Origin: Syngnathus acus
Taxonomy: Eukaryota; Chordata; Actinopteri; Syngnathiformes; Syngnathidae
Assembly: GCF_901709675.1 (NCBI RefSeq)
Contig: NC_051087.1
Span: forward strand, 12,031,384-12,095,383
DNA: 64,000 nt
Direction of reading: 5' to 3'
The notes under the pieces are model-generated. The model worked only from the letters and a program-made list of their open reading frames with translations. It was not told the origin of the DNA and ran no database searches. Shown piece after piece: positions 18,228 through 32,500 of the stretch (the stretch's first letter is position 1; each line of letters begins with the position of its first letter). The position numbers were made by a program, and so were the translations under genes.

Positions 18228-19014
18228 GGCGTCTGAGGAGCTCTTCAATGATCCCGCTGTGGCCGACGGTTCTCGACCCAAATGGCCTCAATGGGTGCTG
18301 GGGTGTAGTTGGTGGGCAGGGTGGCATGAAGGTGGCACTCTACCTTAGCTGGCAGCGGTTATCGTTCCCAGCAGCCAGCGGCTTGTCTTTATTTGACAGG
18401 AAGCCAGTGTGGTTTCCTCAGGATGTCTACACCTTTACAAAGACTATTGTATAAGTGACTGGATGTGCTTTTGGTAATAACTTGAATTTGACAGATTGAG
18501 ACTTATTTAATGCATGTTTTCATTTCCAAACCATGTTATCAATTTTTGGGGGGGTTAAGATAAAACTAACTTTATGAAAGATGTGGAAGCAATTGTTATT
18601 GGAAGGCATTCATTCTTAGGTGCCCTCAGTAATGTCATCAGAATTCCTCAGTGATCAAGACAATGTACCACAATAATGAACCTCTGGTGTCCTGCAAACA
18701 TACAATGAAAAACGTTTTTTATTTTGCACTATTTTATTTCGCTCTCATTGGATGAATATGACCCTGTGTCCCATGATGCAAGAATAAAGTGCTGGATTAA
18801 TGTACATGTCCCATACACTGTTCTGTTAACTACTGTGTCTGTAAAAAGTGGTTCATTTATACTAAGTATTTTTTTACATGATTTCATTGTCCTCACCAAG
18901 TGTTTTTGCGCTAAAACCAGTCCATAGCCAGCCAAAAGTGTCACACGTCAGGGCCAGCCGCGCCTGAGGGCCGCAGATTATCATTTTGTGCAGTCAACAA
19001 GAGGGCAACATCCA

Positions 19015-20527
19015 ATAATGTATTTGGTTTATTTCACCTCCCATTTCATAAACCAGACAACAATAACAACAGGCAGGCGTCACAGAGACAAACCTGATTG
19101 TTTTCACTGTTCCTTTCACACTACCTAAGTCTCTTGGTTTCTGGACTAAAATCTTAAAACTTGATGCAAGGACTTTGCGAGCAAAGCCCCCGTGCCAAAA
19201 CTATAGTGGCTGACTGTGTGTGTGTGTGTGTTTGTGAAAAGAGCTCATTGACGGATTCTATGTTCACCTCCATTCCACATGACCATTCCTTCTCAGTCTT
19301 AAAGCAAAGCTTGGCGTGTCTAGTGAGAAAGATTGAAGATGAAATTGAAAGGAGGCGGGACAACCAACTGTGTGTGACAGTGTTTGAAACTAAGGCTTTC
19401 ACATTTCCTTTCCACCCAGCTCAGCCAGACCAAGGCACACAAAATACAAGCGGAGTTAAAACAGCATTGTGAAACAAAGAGAATAATGATCAACTAAAAA
19501 CAAAAGCAAAGCTCAAGCCCCCATGATGAGGCACATTGTTGGTCATCCTTCGGATACCAAATGTGGGTGCTCTTTCGTCATCTGAGGCGGTTGAGGTACC
19601 TGAGTGAGGTTTGGGAATTCAACCAGAACATGACACTTAACTTAAACATCAAGAAAACACTTGGTTAAAAAGAGAAGAAAGAAAAACAGTCCAAAGTGTG
19701 GGGGTGTGACCACATGGAAGAAACGCTCCAGGTAGAACTTCAACGAGTGCAACAGTAGCATAATGATCATCTCAAGGACTTTTTAAACCGCTCTCAATTT
19801 CTTTGTGGTGACGAGGAGGAGCTTTGTGTCATCCTTCAGGCAACGGAGGTTTGCCGTGATTATTTTAAGCGTGAAATATGTACAGTAAGCAAACAGAAAA
19901 ATCCAATTTCCTGAAAAAAAAACATGATTGGCACACTGAGCGGGACAACTCAAGACATGGGGTTCTTTCATTTTGGAGCATCACTTACTATGTGCAAAGC
20001 TTTGGGGAGTAGATCCCAGTGAAACACATGCAAACAGTAACATGTGCTTGCCTTGTGGATGAGTGGGGCAAAAATACGAGGTCATCATCTCTATCTTGCC
20101 GAGCGGTGCAGGGGTCTAAAGTCCATGTTTTCTGCACCAAATGTACGGAGTCCTCCAACTAAAGGTGGGCTTCAAAAGTTATTTAGGTAGTGACGCTCGC
20201 TGCCAAGCCAGGAAAAGCCCCGGTGATCAGCGGGTACCGCTTCTTTAAAATATGACCTCTCTTCATATCTATTTAAATATACACACTCCTCAGCATTGCC
20301 AAGTCTACAATCATTAGCTTTATAACAAGAAAAAACAAGGATCAGGATAATTATAATATGTTTCTCAGCAGCTAACACTGGAACATTCAAGTGGGGGGGT
20401 TGCATATGTACAACATGATGTACACCCTGGTGGTCAAGGTCTCTGAATCCATAAAGTGGGTGGGATTTTTGGTAGTGAAAGTGGCTGTGGGAGGGGCTTG
20501 GGTTTGTTGGAGAAGGATGCTGGTGTG
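19015..20527 (-). other. rptor: Probable rptor 3' untranslated region with poly(A) signal
   Basis: The first clear minus-strand AATAAA after the stop codon is at 19028-19033, which would give a 3' UTR of about 1.5 kb. The corresponding signal in unit A is at 13069-13074. Much of the UTR nearest the stop (19595-20445) does not align between the two units. Inferred only. Confidence 0.35.
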
Positions 20528-20596
20528 TTATCTGAGCCTCTTCTCAGCTGAGTAGATGGACATGTAGTAATCGTTGCTCCCCACTGCCAAGTGAGG
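20528..20596 (-). CDS. rptor: rptor last coding exon (functional copy, unit B)
   Basis: Codes for PHLAVGSNDYYMSIYSAEKR, LR and TAA; joined to the preceding exon it gives FHPHWPHLAVGSNDYY, matching the raptor C-terminus. Acceptor CTTCAG, phase 0, 69 nt. It lies in unit B of the segmental duplication. Confidence 0.95.
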   Translation of the reverse strand, partial: PHLAVGSNDYYMSIYSAEKRLR

Positions 20597-23500
20597 CTGA
20601 AGGAAGACAAAGCAAAGGAGACAATCACTTGCCATTGTGCGACATGGCAAAAAACGTCATCGTGCTATACATCATTGCAAGGGATCAGAAACCCCATGAA
20701 ATAGGATTTGGTGTGCAGCATGATGAAGAGGTCTCTTCAAAAAACAATTCAAATGAGGCAATACCTTCATTGGTCCAATAATGATTTTTAAAAAAAAAAA
20801 AGAAAATTGGTGTGAAATTTGCCACAACACTTCTGCCAGAGAGAAGAGCAACATGTGCAAGTAGAACTGAAAAACTATACAAGTGGACATGATCGTTCAA
20901 AAGTTTACAGGATGTCAGATTAAGCCCAAGATTAAGCCCACCTATGACAGAGTGTATTTCATTTTCTTCCTAAATTTGATCTAAAAGCCAATTTTTTGCG
21001 AGTGGATATTAAACATCTACAGCTTTTGGTGATCATTTCAAAACTTAATTCAGCATTAATGTGACCAACCACCTGTACAACTCAGTTGACATTTAAAAGA
21101 ATACAAGACATGTTTTTTGAGAGGGGAAATAAAAATAAACAGCTGAAATAATGCGGTTGCATAATTGTGCACACCCTTTTACCTGGGGATGAGGATGTGT
21201 TCAGAACGAACCAATCACATTCAAACACACATCTGACGTGATTTACAGTGCCTTTGCTTATCCCCAGATGTTCATCAGTTTTACAAAAACTGTTCTCAGC
21301 TATAATTCTGAATAAAGCCAATGAAAAACAGTAAGTATGGCAGTAACTGAGCGTGGCGTCCTGCGACTTCTTCTTTTGCTGCCCAGCGAGTTTGTTTAAT
21401 GCGTATGTCAGGACAATTGTGAACAAAAAAATCAAAATATATAAAGAGCAAGACATGACAAAATATGTTCATGACAAGACAAACTTCAGCTCGTAATGGA
21501 GGTGAATTTTGTGTCACATTACCCAGTGAGGATGGAAGGCTAAACAGCTGATTGCCCCGATTCTTTGTCCCATGAAGCCGTCATAATATTTGATGTTGCT
21601 GATCACATCACCGTTGGCATTATACACCGCGATGAACTGGTTCATTGAGCCACTGCAGGCAGACAAACACACACACGGACACACATGCATAGTCACTTGC
21701 AGCAACGTGTCAAAATTCTCACCGGTTAAATGCAGACGTGACTAATTTTACATGATGGGGGAAAAATCGGTACAGTAGCGAAGGGGAAAACTGTCGATGC
21801 TGCTTTCTGTTACAATACAGTACAGAACAGTAAGATTGATAATGCTGCTAATTTAAGGGGGGAAAAAAAGAAAGTGAATCTAAAATTACACACGTACCAT
21901 CAACATTAGATATCGAAATAAAAACATGACTTACGAGCACTTTTTGGTACCAGATTAATGACAATTGGCCATTTCGAAGGAACTATATTTTTATAGCAAA
22001 AGTATGATAGATATTTTGTATTTTTACATTCACTTACATATAGTAGATTTTGTAATTTACAGTATCACAGATAATAGTTTTAGCATACATAAATTATTGC
22101 TGAATCATAACGAATTATTTTTAAAGTATCATGGCAATATGTTTTGTATTACACTTCAGCAGTGTTTCCCAGTCTTTAGATAGATAGCGAGATAGATAGA
22201 TGCACACCACACAAACTCACCAGGCAAACAGGTTAGCCTGCGGGTGGATGTCGAGCGCTGTTAACCCCTTCACTGTCTGCAGCACGTTAACAGAGTCAGG
22301 AGTGCGGGGCTCAAAGAATCGAACGTCTCCATTGACACTGGTAGAGAAGACCAGAAGAGTTCGGCACGGAAAAGAAACTCCGTCTTGTACAAAGAAGAGA
22401 GGAAGCATACCTAACGCTGATTATATGTCCATCCGACTCTTTCTGCAGGTGAGCTTTGACCACCCAGGCGCCGTGCTCTCTGTAGGTCATGATGCGACTG
22501 CGGACACAAATAAATCACTTCATTTCACTGCTGCGGTTCTTATACTATCTTAGTCGCTAACACACGGGCGAGTGCTGGGGGCGACTTCACCTTGCCCATG
22601 TGACAATGTGTGACTGCAGTCTTAACTGGATTCAACTAGTATGAGTGCCAAGAGTGCCACAGATAAGGAAGGCCAAGCAAGGAGAAAGGAGACACAACAG
22701 CCAAAGTCAACTCGTCTAACAAAAAACAATGGTAAGATTATTTCATTTAGGCAAAATGAGTGCTTTGCTGCCACCTTATGGCACCTTGTTCCCAATGACA
22801 TATAATAAAGTATGTCAGAGTTTTAATTAGACAAAAATGTGATCTACTGTTATACAGTGGGTCTTAAGCCATGATGAAACTTTTTTAGGGGGTGCGTCAG
22901 TAACTTGGGGATCTGTGCTAATCACAGCAGTGCTCGGTTGTTCTCCTATGCGCATGACAGGGGAACGCCGTACTGTATCTTTAAATTACATCAAAGTCTG
23001 CTTTATTGTCAATTTCTCCACATGTTGACAATAAAGCAGACTTTGACGTAATTTAAAGCTACAGTAGATAGATGACAGATAGATTACATAGATGCACTCT
23101 AACGATAAATAACAGCGCAACAATTAATTTGGTTTTTAAGGTGCGTGAAAGTTGAGGGCGTTTTCAAGCAAGCATATAGGTCGTTTAGAGGGTATGACAT
23201 GTAATGGTGGTGTGCAAACATCAGGTGGCGCTGTGGCATCACAATAGGAAACCTAAAGCTCTGAGACGTCTTGTTTATCCTTTCCATTTTTAAGCATAAA
23301 AGGTTGTTTGGGAAGCAGCTGAGAGAAAAACAACATTTGTCTTAATAAACGATGAAATACTGTCAACATGTCCACAAAAGGAATCCAGACATGACCTGCA
23401 TGTCTGTCAAGAAGTCAGAAAACGACTTACTGTCCTTGCTTGAGGGGATCGAATAAATTATCTTGGCTAAAAGATTTATGGAGCACTTCATGTTTGAACT

Positions 23501-26500
23501 GCTTTCTTCCTCCCCTTTGGGCTAGAAATGAAAATGATGTTTAACCAACTAAGGGGGCTCAGTGTCACCAGGGTCCATTAAGAGAGGTGACAATCCCGAG
23601 GGGAGATCTACAGCACTCTATATATAATAAACATAGATTGGAACAATGAATAATGTAGTGCTCTGTCAGAGTAAATGCACAATTAAATTGCTATGAGCTT
23701 TCCTAAATGTATTTAAAGAATGACGTGGCAATAAAAAAGAAGGAAAAAGCGAGGAAATTAAACCATAAATTAACAGGAAGAACGCAGAGTGAGGCCAATG
23801 TTGAAGAAATGCTTCTCCTCCCCACAAGACTCTGAAACCAGAATCATACAAGGGGAGATCGTAATCTATTTGAACTTTACTTACTACTTTTACACAATAG
23901 GGTGAGAAGTTTCATGCTGAGAGAAAAGAAACGACTGAGTGGACTTTACCATTCGTTTGGACCCATTCTCCTATCGAAAACTCGAACGGACCCGTCCCCC
24001 AGACCAGCGACAATGAGCGAACGCTGAGAATCACAAGACAAGCTGGTCACACAGCTGTCCGCTCCTGTCGGGATGTCCTGGTGCACAAACACAACAAATG
24101 ACAACGTGAGAAGAAATCCACCATGTTGACAGTGCGCTCATGGCCACAACAAGAACCTCTTCAGTATGCATCATAACAGTGATTCCCCTGCAGATTTGTT
24201 TGGGAACATATCCTCCATTATTTGCAAATGTCCTGTTTTGTGTTTAAACCAAAGCAATATACGTATTACCTCATCCTTTGGAATCTTCGCGTCAAGTAAG
24301 GCCCACTAGTTGAGTTTCATTTCTTGCTGCCATCTTGTGGCATCTATTGGCTATTATGAACCTTTGGGTTTCTAATTTAGTTTTTGCTGTTCACGCAGGG
24401 GTCATCTCTGTCCCCCACAAGCAGCGGGGGAACAATGCAACATGTCAAGGTTAGACCTCTAACACTGATGTTGACGTGGTCTGGCTCACATTTCTACCCA
24501 CTGATTTAAATGATAACCTCCCCTCAAATTGAAACGGTGTCACTTCAATCATGCAGTGGAAATCCATTCCGGTGGAAGAGAATGCTACACACCTGGACCT
24601 TCATCTCTCTGTCAGTGTCCCAGATTCGGATAACTCGCACATCTCCAGACGTCATAAGGAGACCGGTTTCTTGCTCCCAGTCTACAACCATGCCTGCACC
24701 TGGAGGGACCAATGACACAGTCATTCATAAACACAAACCTTTAAGACACAAAAACACCAATGAACTTAGAAGGCAGCTTTTAACACACAAGTGTGACTTA
24801 AAGACTGTCAAAAGTATGTCAACTACAAATTGAATTGACCGTTTTGAAATAAGTGGCTTAATTCTGAGGCGAAAGCACGACTACACATATGGAACAAGGA
24901 TAATCAAAGATTAGTGCAGCAGTCACTGCACTGCAGTCAGATGAATGGCAAAGCAGAACAAGACACACATTGTTAATAATGGATTACATCAGTAAAAAGG
25001 GTTTTCAAGGATTGAGAGTCTCAATATGTGTTTTTTTTTTTTTTTTGAACGGTGCCGTCACTGACCACTGGGAGATGTAAAAACTACATAGTGCACCGTC
25101 AAGCAGTCTGTTCCCAAATGAGGCATCCCAGCAGGAATCAAACAGCAACGCCATCCGAGTCACACACGGCCTGCTGCTAATGTTGGGAAAACGAAGCTTC
25201 AAATGTGCTTCATGAACAAGTTGTATTTTCTGACTCCTCTAGATGGCACTATTGGTTTAAATAAAAGGAGCTAAGAAATGGCAAGTCAATGTAATTTAAA
25301 GTCCAATGTTGAGCAAAGAGTGCCATACAGGGGAGTCAAAACATAAAACTGGTTCCAGAAACAAAAGTAAAGGTTCATTTTTCCTGCTGCACCAGTGGCG
25401 CCCTCAACAGTCCATAAGTGCTATAACACCCTTTTAAGCCTGTTCGTGACAACTTGCTCCAATAAAAGTTTACTAACAGCTTAATCTTCACCATTTAGTG
25501 TGACTGCTGTGTGTTCAGTCAGCATCTGTTGAACAAATCAAAATGCATGCTCCCCAGTGGCCCAGCAATCTGTTAGAGCAGGTTTGAGGCCTGATGGTGG
25601 GGCAGTTCTCACCTGCTTTGCGGCATGCCCATTAGAAACAGATGTAAAACATTGGCCTCATGACATTTTGCAACAAGTCAGATTCAAATAATATTCAGGC
25701 ACACTGCTTTGTGCATTGCAGAAGGCTCAGACATGATCTTATGTATAAATGAGCCGCTCAAGGTTTTGGATATTTTAACAGGAATGGTGTCGCACAAGCT
25801 GAATACAAAACAAGAGATTTTGGAGGTTAGCACAAATCTCGGCGCAATAAAACTGGAAGTGCTTTAGCAAATCAAATAACATCCCGTGTTTTAGTAATGC
25901 TTCTCTCCACTTTACCGTAAATGCTATTTTATCCCCTCTTGAAACCATGAGGTGAAGCATGCCTTATTTCTTTCTGCGATTAATTATTTCCTCTGGACTT
26001 CTTCCGCAATCAGTAACTACGTCAAGCCCTAACGCCCACCCATGTCGGCATTTGGTAATTTGCCACAAATATGAGGACACGACACGACAGAATGAGGCCT
26101 CCATCACTCTTTTAAAAGCCTTCTTTATGAGTCGTGACTTAACTACAAGGAAGCCTCCACGTATTGGGCCTGCCTTTCAAATGCTCTACTTTGCTTTGAT
26201 GTCAGGAAATCCCAAGTCCCATGCGGCAGCTTCAATTCCTCTACTGTGACATCATCCAGCCCGCAAAAGCATCACATTGTCAATAATCAGGGAGGGGGCA
26301 AGGGTGAGGATGTGTTGATTGCATGATAGAAGAAAAACACCAACCCCCTCATAAAAAAAAAAAAAAAAAAACCATCTCACAGACGCATGCTCAGTCGCAT
26401 GGGGGCCGTTTTTGATGCTGGTTCAACTCAGAGGCAATGAAAAGAGAGAAGAGAGCAGGCCTTGGTTCCCTTTGAAGCTGGCAGCTCTGTGATGAGGGAA

Positions 26501-29500
26501 TGCGGGTAGGAGATTCCTTTGCACAATAAACATGCAATCTCTCTGCTGTGAGGCAAAAAGGCATTTCTCCATTTTTCATAGAATCCCTATTCTTCCCTAT
26601 TTTACATAATTGCTTATTAATCCTGCTTTCCTCTCATTCTTGCATCTTGATCAAAACAACCCAAGCAAGCAATTTTCTCTGAACCACAGTTGCTCCAGTT
26701 GTGCAAGTGGCATTTGTTAAAACACTCCCAAAAGGCGGTCACAAACATTTGATTCAATAACTTGGGTTTCAGTCATGAATAATATGGTGGAAAACAGAAC
26801 ATCTGTGGAATCTCTAACTGCAGAACCTCAACAGTCAAACCAAATCGCTCCAGTGACACTAGTTGACTTCCAAGGTGTGATTTCAAAACAAACATTTTCA
26901 TAGAGTTAATTTGATCCGAGATTTTATCAGCATCATTAAACCTCGACTTACGGTGGAGTCACTTCTGTAACAGGAACACTCTAAAAAGCCAAACAAAAAT
27001 CAAAACACACTTCGTGAAGTTATGCCTTTATTCTTGCGGATCTGAAGTCTCATAAGTTTTACTACTGTTTTGAAATCAGGGTGTTTGACTTTTGAGGTTG
27101 CACTTACTCCAACCAATAAAAAGATTTGAGGTGTCCAGGGAATAACCACATGACAAAGATGCCTGACCAATGGATTTCTGGCTCTTCCAACAATATCATA
27201 ATCCACAAAGTAAGTGACCTCTGGTTGCCATGACAATACCAGAAATACAATTTATTTGAAGCATTTTGACATCCCTTGGTGATCAATGTGACACAACAGT
27301 TAGAAATAACAGCGATCCCTCGCCACTTTACGCTTCACCTATAGAGGATTCACTATTTCGCGGGTTTATAAGTGATGGGAGAACGGCGTTTAAATGCACG
27401 CCGATAGCGCAGGCCGTTTCTCTGAGCAATATGCGGCACTGTGGACAAGCGCGGGAAGCGTGGCAGCCAGTCTGTCACGAACGAGGCAACACGGACTATT
27501 CAGGGAATGCGAAAAGAGGAAAAGGGAGGCTGGAACACCAGCAGAGCAAGTGTACAAGGCGACTGACGAACCGGTCAGAGAGCTTGTGTTGTGCGTCGTG
27601 GTGCCATCTCGTTACACGGCGGATCAGGCAAATGTGAATCAGGTGGCAGACGTGCGTGTGTCAAAGCAGATGAAACAGCGAGGTCTAACCAGTGGGAATG
27701 GTTATTAAAGGAATGGGAAAGGTTTATGTAGCGTTAAAGTATTGGGGAGGGTTTACAGTCTTAATTTTGTGTATAGGACCACAAGAGATTCATGCGCAAC
27801 CGTGACTCGCTTTGGTTTTGCTATGATGTTTCTGAGTTAGTGTAGTGTGGCAAGTCTGAAGATAAACACTTTGCATTGCTTTGCAAGGTAAACCACACTT
27901 CAAATTAACTTGCAATACACCCATGCCCTCTAGCAGCCAACAAGAAACACTACACATTGGAAATTTCAAGACAATGTTGTTAAAATTTATAAATAATACA
28001 TGTGACGTTTCTCCTTCACGGATCGTCATTTTTTGCAGGAGGTTCTGGAACGCATCTCCCGCAATAAACGAGGGATCACTAAGTGTATTTGGCAAAATGT
28101 ATCATAATTATTATTCATTCCGAGTTTTCGGTGAGAGTTTTATTAAAATTTAAAGCATTTTTTTCTTTGGTGTACAAACCAAAATAATCTATCATACAGT
28201 ACACAGCAGATCCTCTCTGCTTTCCAGTTCAACTTCATAATTAAATCAAAAACATTTTACAGGAAAGTTCTGAGGGTCAGCACTCAATAATTCACTGTGC
28301 CAAAGCGGACCCATGAGTTTTGTCTATTAAGAACATCAGTCAACCTCCTAAAATGAGAATTCCGACTTGGAGGGAATACACCTCTGTGGGTCTGACAGGG
28401 ACTTAGGTACTCACGCAGAAAATCAATAGCGACGTGAAGATTACGAAACAGCTGGGAACAAAGAATGTGGGCAATGTTTCCTCACTACCACTGTTCGGGT
28501 TTCTAGCGATAGCTTAATTATGCTCTCGTAGGGACTTTTCTGCATCAGCACAGCTTAAGATCAAACATTTTGCCCCCAATAATGCTACAGCAAACAGAAG
28601 TGATAACGCACGTGGGGTGTCTATCCTCTTGTTGAGTCATAGAGGGAGATAGGGCTGCAAAAGTTAACAGCGGTCGGGTAGACGTCTTGTTCATGCTGAG
28701 ATGATGCCTAATTTAAGATCTATTTATCTATTCCTTTTGGAATCTTAAATCTTAAAATTTCACCCAGAAGCCCAATATCCCTAAGTTTTTTTTTTTTATC
28801 TTTGTTATAGTTCTTCCCTCTGTGGACAATGCAGTATGCGCTATTCTTATTCTGCACCACTATCTCTCGTGATGGACTTGCTCTTCCAAACAGTGGAGCT
28901 CATTAAACCATCGCGCTCCTTTGCTCCCTCTCTCCGTTTCATCCTGTTTGCTTTGAAAACGTCCTCCAGGGCTCCTGTAGGAAGCCTTCTCCAGGATTAC
29001 TAGGGACTTTCCCAGCATGCATGTGCCTTTAATAAGAAATGACGTTATTTATGAGTATGCTCTGACACATCACTGCCATGGCATTTATCTAAACTTTATA
29101 TGACCGCCTTGGCATTCTGAGGGGCAAAGAGGTGTGTGACGTCTACTGTTGACTGTGGCCCTACGGAATGAAGAATCACCTGCATTAAGACGTGATGACT
29201 TGATGAAGGCGGACAAAGGGCAAACCATTTGGATAATTCCAAACAAGGAACACCTTCCGGTATCTTTAATACTCAGCAGCATTTCGAGACGGAATCTTTC
29301 AGGGACCTTTTAAAAGCAAGTGAAGTTAAATCTTATCTTAGGTGCATTGCTTATTTGATACAATTATCTTGAGTACAACTGGCAGACTATAAAATAAATA
29401 CATAAATAGTGCAGGCTTAAAACGATTCAACCCTTTAATGCAACTTATCATCAGTTGAACACCATGATCTGTTACGAATTTGATGCAAACCCAGGAAATC

Positions 29501-32500
29501 AGTTTCTGGCCGTATTACGTCGGAATTTTATCTTCCGAATGCACAATGGTTTTTCGTTAACTCGTATTTTGGGTTTACAGAGACTGGCACTTTATTTATT
29601 TCCCACTACAGATTTTTCATGGGGCTCAATCAGACTGATGTTCAAGGAATTTTAGTTTGCCCATTGCGGTCACCTCTTTCAAGGGTTTGTATGGTATGAC
29701 TAAATAATCTTGATTGCATCAGAAGTTAAGCTAGTTTTAATAGTACTAAAAAAAATCCTTTGTTGTGGAGTTATTATATTACTGTGATAAACCCTGAGAA
29801 CAACCAAGACTCTGGCTACTGTCTTTAAGTGCTTGCAAGATTGAAGAGAGACTGCCCAGAGCAAACGAGCTCAATGCAATATGTAAAGCCTACTTACTAA
29901 AACTGTAGCTCTAAAACTTAAAACATGAGGAGCTTTGTTGTCATTACACACAAATGTTTAGAAGTACACTAAGTACTTTGTAAAATTCAGTGGACTACAT
30001 AGACAAGTGGTGGTCCATGTGATCACTGAACCTGCAAACAAAGTTGGTCTCATTTCTGTTCGTACAACAGAATCTAGGTCACCAAAGTCCCACGATACCA
30101 GAGTCACCCACACATGCCTCGATGGATCTATTTTGCTTTGTGCTCCTAAAATGGCCTTAGGCAAACTGTAAGTTGGACACATATCCGAAGGGTCTTCGTG
30201 ATATTAAAAATTAAGGTTCAGGGAAAAGAAAGAGCCTAGTCTAACTGCAGATTTCATTAATGGACTTAGAAGTGTCTCTGGCCACTTTTATCTGTACAGT
30301 GGACATATATACAAAAACTCTTGCCTCACTTGTAAGACTTAATTGTATGCTAATGTTGACTTTCATACAGAGTCAAAAACAGAACAGGTTAGTACATACC
30401 GGCCAATGACTAGGCTGTCCAATAAGCTTGATAGGCTTGAATATGTATGGATAATGTGTCTCAAAATACAATGTCCATTGCAGAAAATGAAAGAAAAAAC
30501 TCTTTTGTAGCCATGTTGGTTATATAAAAAGCTTGCCTCGTGTGTTTGCCTGAAAAATTTGAGTCAATTGACTCTGTCCTTCAACTCTTCAATAGGTCCT
30601 TAAAGCGCAAGTCAAACCTGAGGATTTTTATTTTAAGAATACATTGTATGTATAAGCAGCTGTAAAAAAAAAAAAACTAGGATTCTGCCCAACATTACAT
30701 TTCTGGAATAAGTGTTAACCACAGTGCCGGTGCGTGTGCTCAAACGCCCTGACGGAAGACTTTGTACGCCAATGCTGGCTGCACACACCCATGTTCACTT
30801 AATAGCCAAACAATGTTACATTGTGGTTGTTCTTGTGGAGTTGACAGTTGAATGCCTCCAAGATGAAGCTGTGAAGTTTACTTAAAGGGAATAGCTCATT
30901 AAAGCAGATATGGATCCTTTGATTGCTTTGCAGTTACTTGGATCACTGGAGCAATTAGGAAGGTAATACGTCATTTATGGTAACTTGATGTAATTCCGGC
31001 AGACAGCAAATACACTTTGAAGAGTTTGATTCTGTGTCATTGTTATTATTCTGCGTTAGCCTAGCAACCGGAAGTTACAATGCAACTGTATCCCAAATAT
31101 GGAAGTACAGTCTAAAGCCAATCTTCTAGGAAATAGATAATTAATCGAACACGAAATTGTCCATAGGTGTGACTGCGAGTGTGACACAGTCATGCACGAC
31201 ATCATAGTAGGTAATTGACTTCAGTGAATCATCATCATCATCAAAATTTAGGACGTGTGCAGGTACGATATAGTATTGTGTAGCTGCGTGCTTAGCTGTA
31301 AGCAATTTACTGGACTGCTTTTAAGGATACGTCAATTTTTCTAAGTGCTTAAAATGCTAATGTATTTTGGAATCACAGTTTGCAATATATGGATTAAACT
31401 ATCAACATAAGCAAATAATCAATTATAATCACGCTTTGAGGGAAGCATCAGATTTTCACGGAGATTCGTAAATAGCAGGGATCCACTGTGCAATGATTTT
31501 CTTTCATCTCTCTCAAAAGGCTATAGACCATTCCATGTTTTCCCATCAGCAAAAACAAACTTAGTGTGACCGTGGATCAACAACTTCAAATAATTGTCTT
31601 TGGATGGGAAACTAAATGTCAAATCTGTCTATCGTCACTCTACATAGACAGCAGACATATGCAAAGAGTACTGAACAACTGTTCGTTTAACTTAAATTCT
31701 AATATGCATAACAATTTTGAAGACACTGCATAAAACAAAACGTGTTTAAATTGTGAACAAACATGTGTCCTGAAAAAGACCTTTAAACCTTTAAAGGTTA
31801 CAAGTTGTATATTGTTCTGATTATAATTGGGGTCTCATTCCAATGTGTGTTGTAAAAATCGCTGAAAAACATTGGTGACAAATGAGTGTCTGTGCTGTTT
31901 TGCACCATTCCTTTGCTTCTGTTTAATTTCCCTTATGGTACACAACTCTCTTTGCTATAAATCTCTGCTCATGAAACTGCTTAACGAACTCTAACTCCGT
32001 ATGATGTACTTTAGGAGAAACCGTGTTCTTTAACATAAAGAAACATTTGCATCTGTTTTTGCCCAACACTCTCCTTTCCTGTTCCAGAGATGGCTGGTGC
32101 ATATTAATGTAGCAGCAGCGGCAGCAGCAGCGGCCCAAAGCAGCAGAAGCACACAGGCAAGCACTTCACTTTGCGACAACCAACCACACTCCTTTGATTT
32201 CATTGCTTTCTCGTGATTTTAACAGCCTGATCCCTGGAGCTTCACACACCAGGTGGCTCTGCTTCAATAAAACCAAAGTGGGGAGGCATGTTTCCAATTA
32301 AACATCGATATACTGGCACACACAGGTATGGATGCACTTTAATGGTAAAGAAGGTGGTAGGTCAAGGAGGTCTATGGACCTAATAACTACATCTAAATTG
32401 CAAGCGTGTCTAAAAATGACTCAGACTGTGGAGTTAAGTCAGCTCATATGTAAATCATCTCTCACCTTCAGATGACTGAGCTAAACCTCATACGTTAACA

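Larger units (their letters stand above)
16470..21290 (+). repeat. Segmental duplication, unit B
   Basis: Second copy of the unit, joined directly to the rest of rptor. Compared with unit A it lacks about 3.4 kb between the Ig2 exon and the leader exons, about 150 bp across the end of the Ig3 exon, and about 340 bp upstream of the promoter. The stretches 13630-14515 (A) and 19595-20445 (B) do not align. Confidence 0.88.

Noticed and set aside
27266-27708. Overlapping plus-strand open frames of 123 and 104 codons
   Set aside because: They lie within a repeat with transposon-like inverted ends, show no known domain and no splice context.
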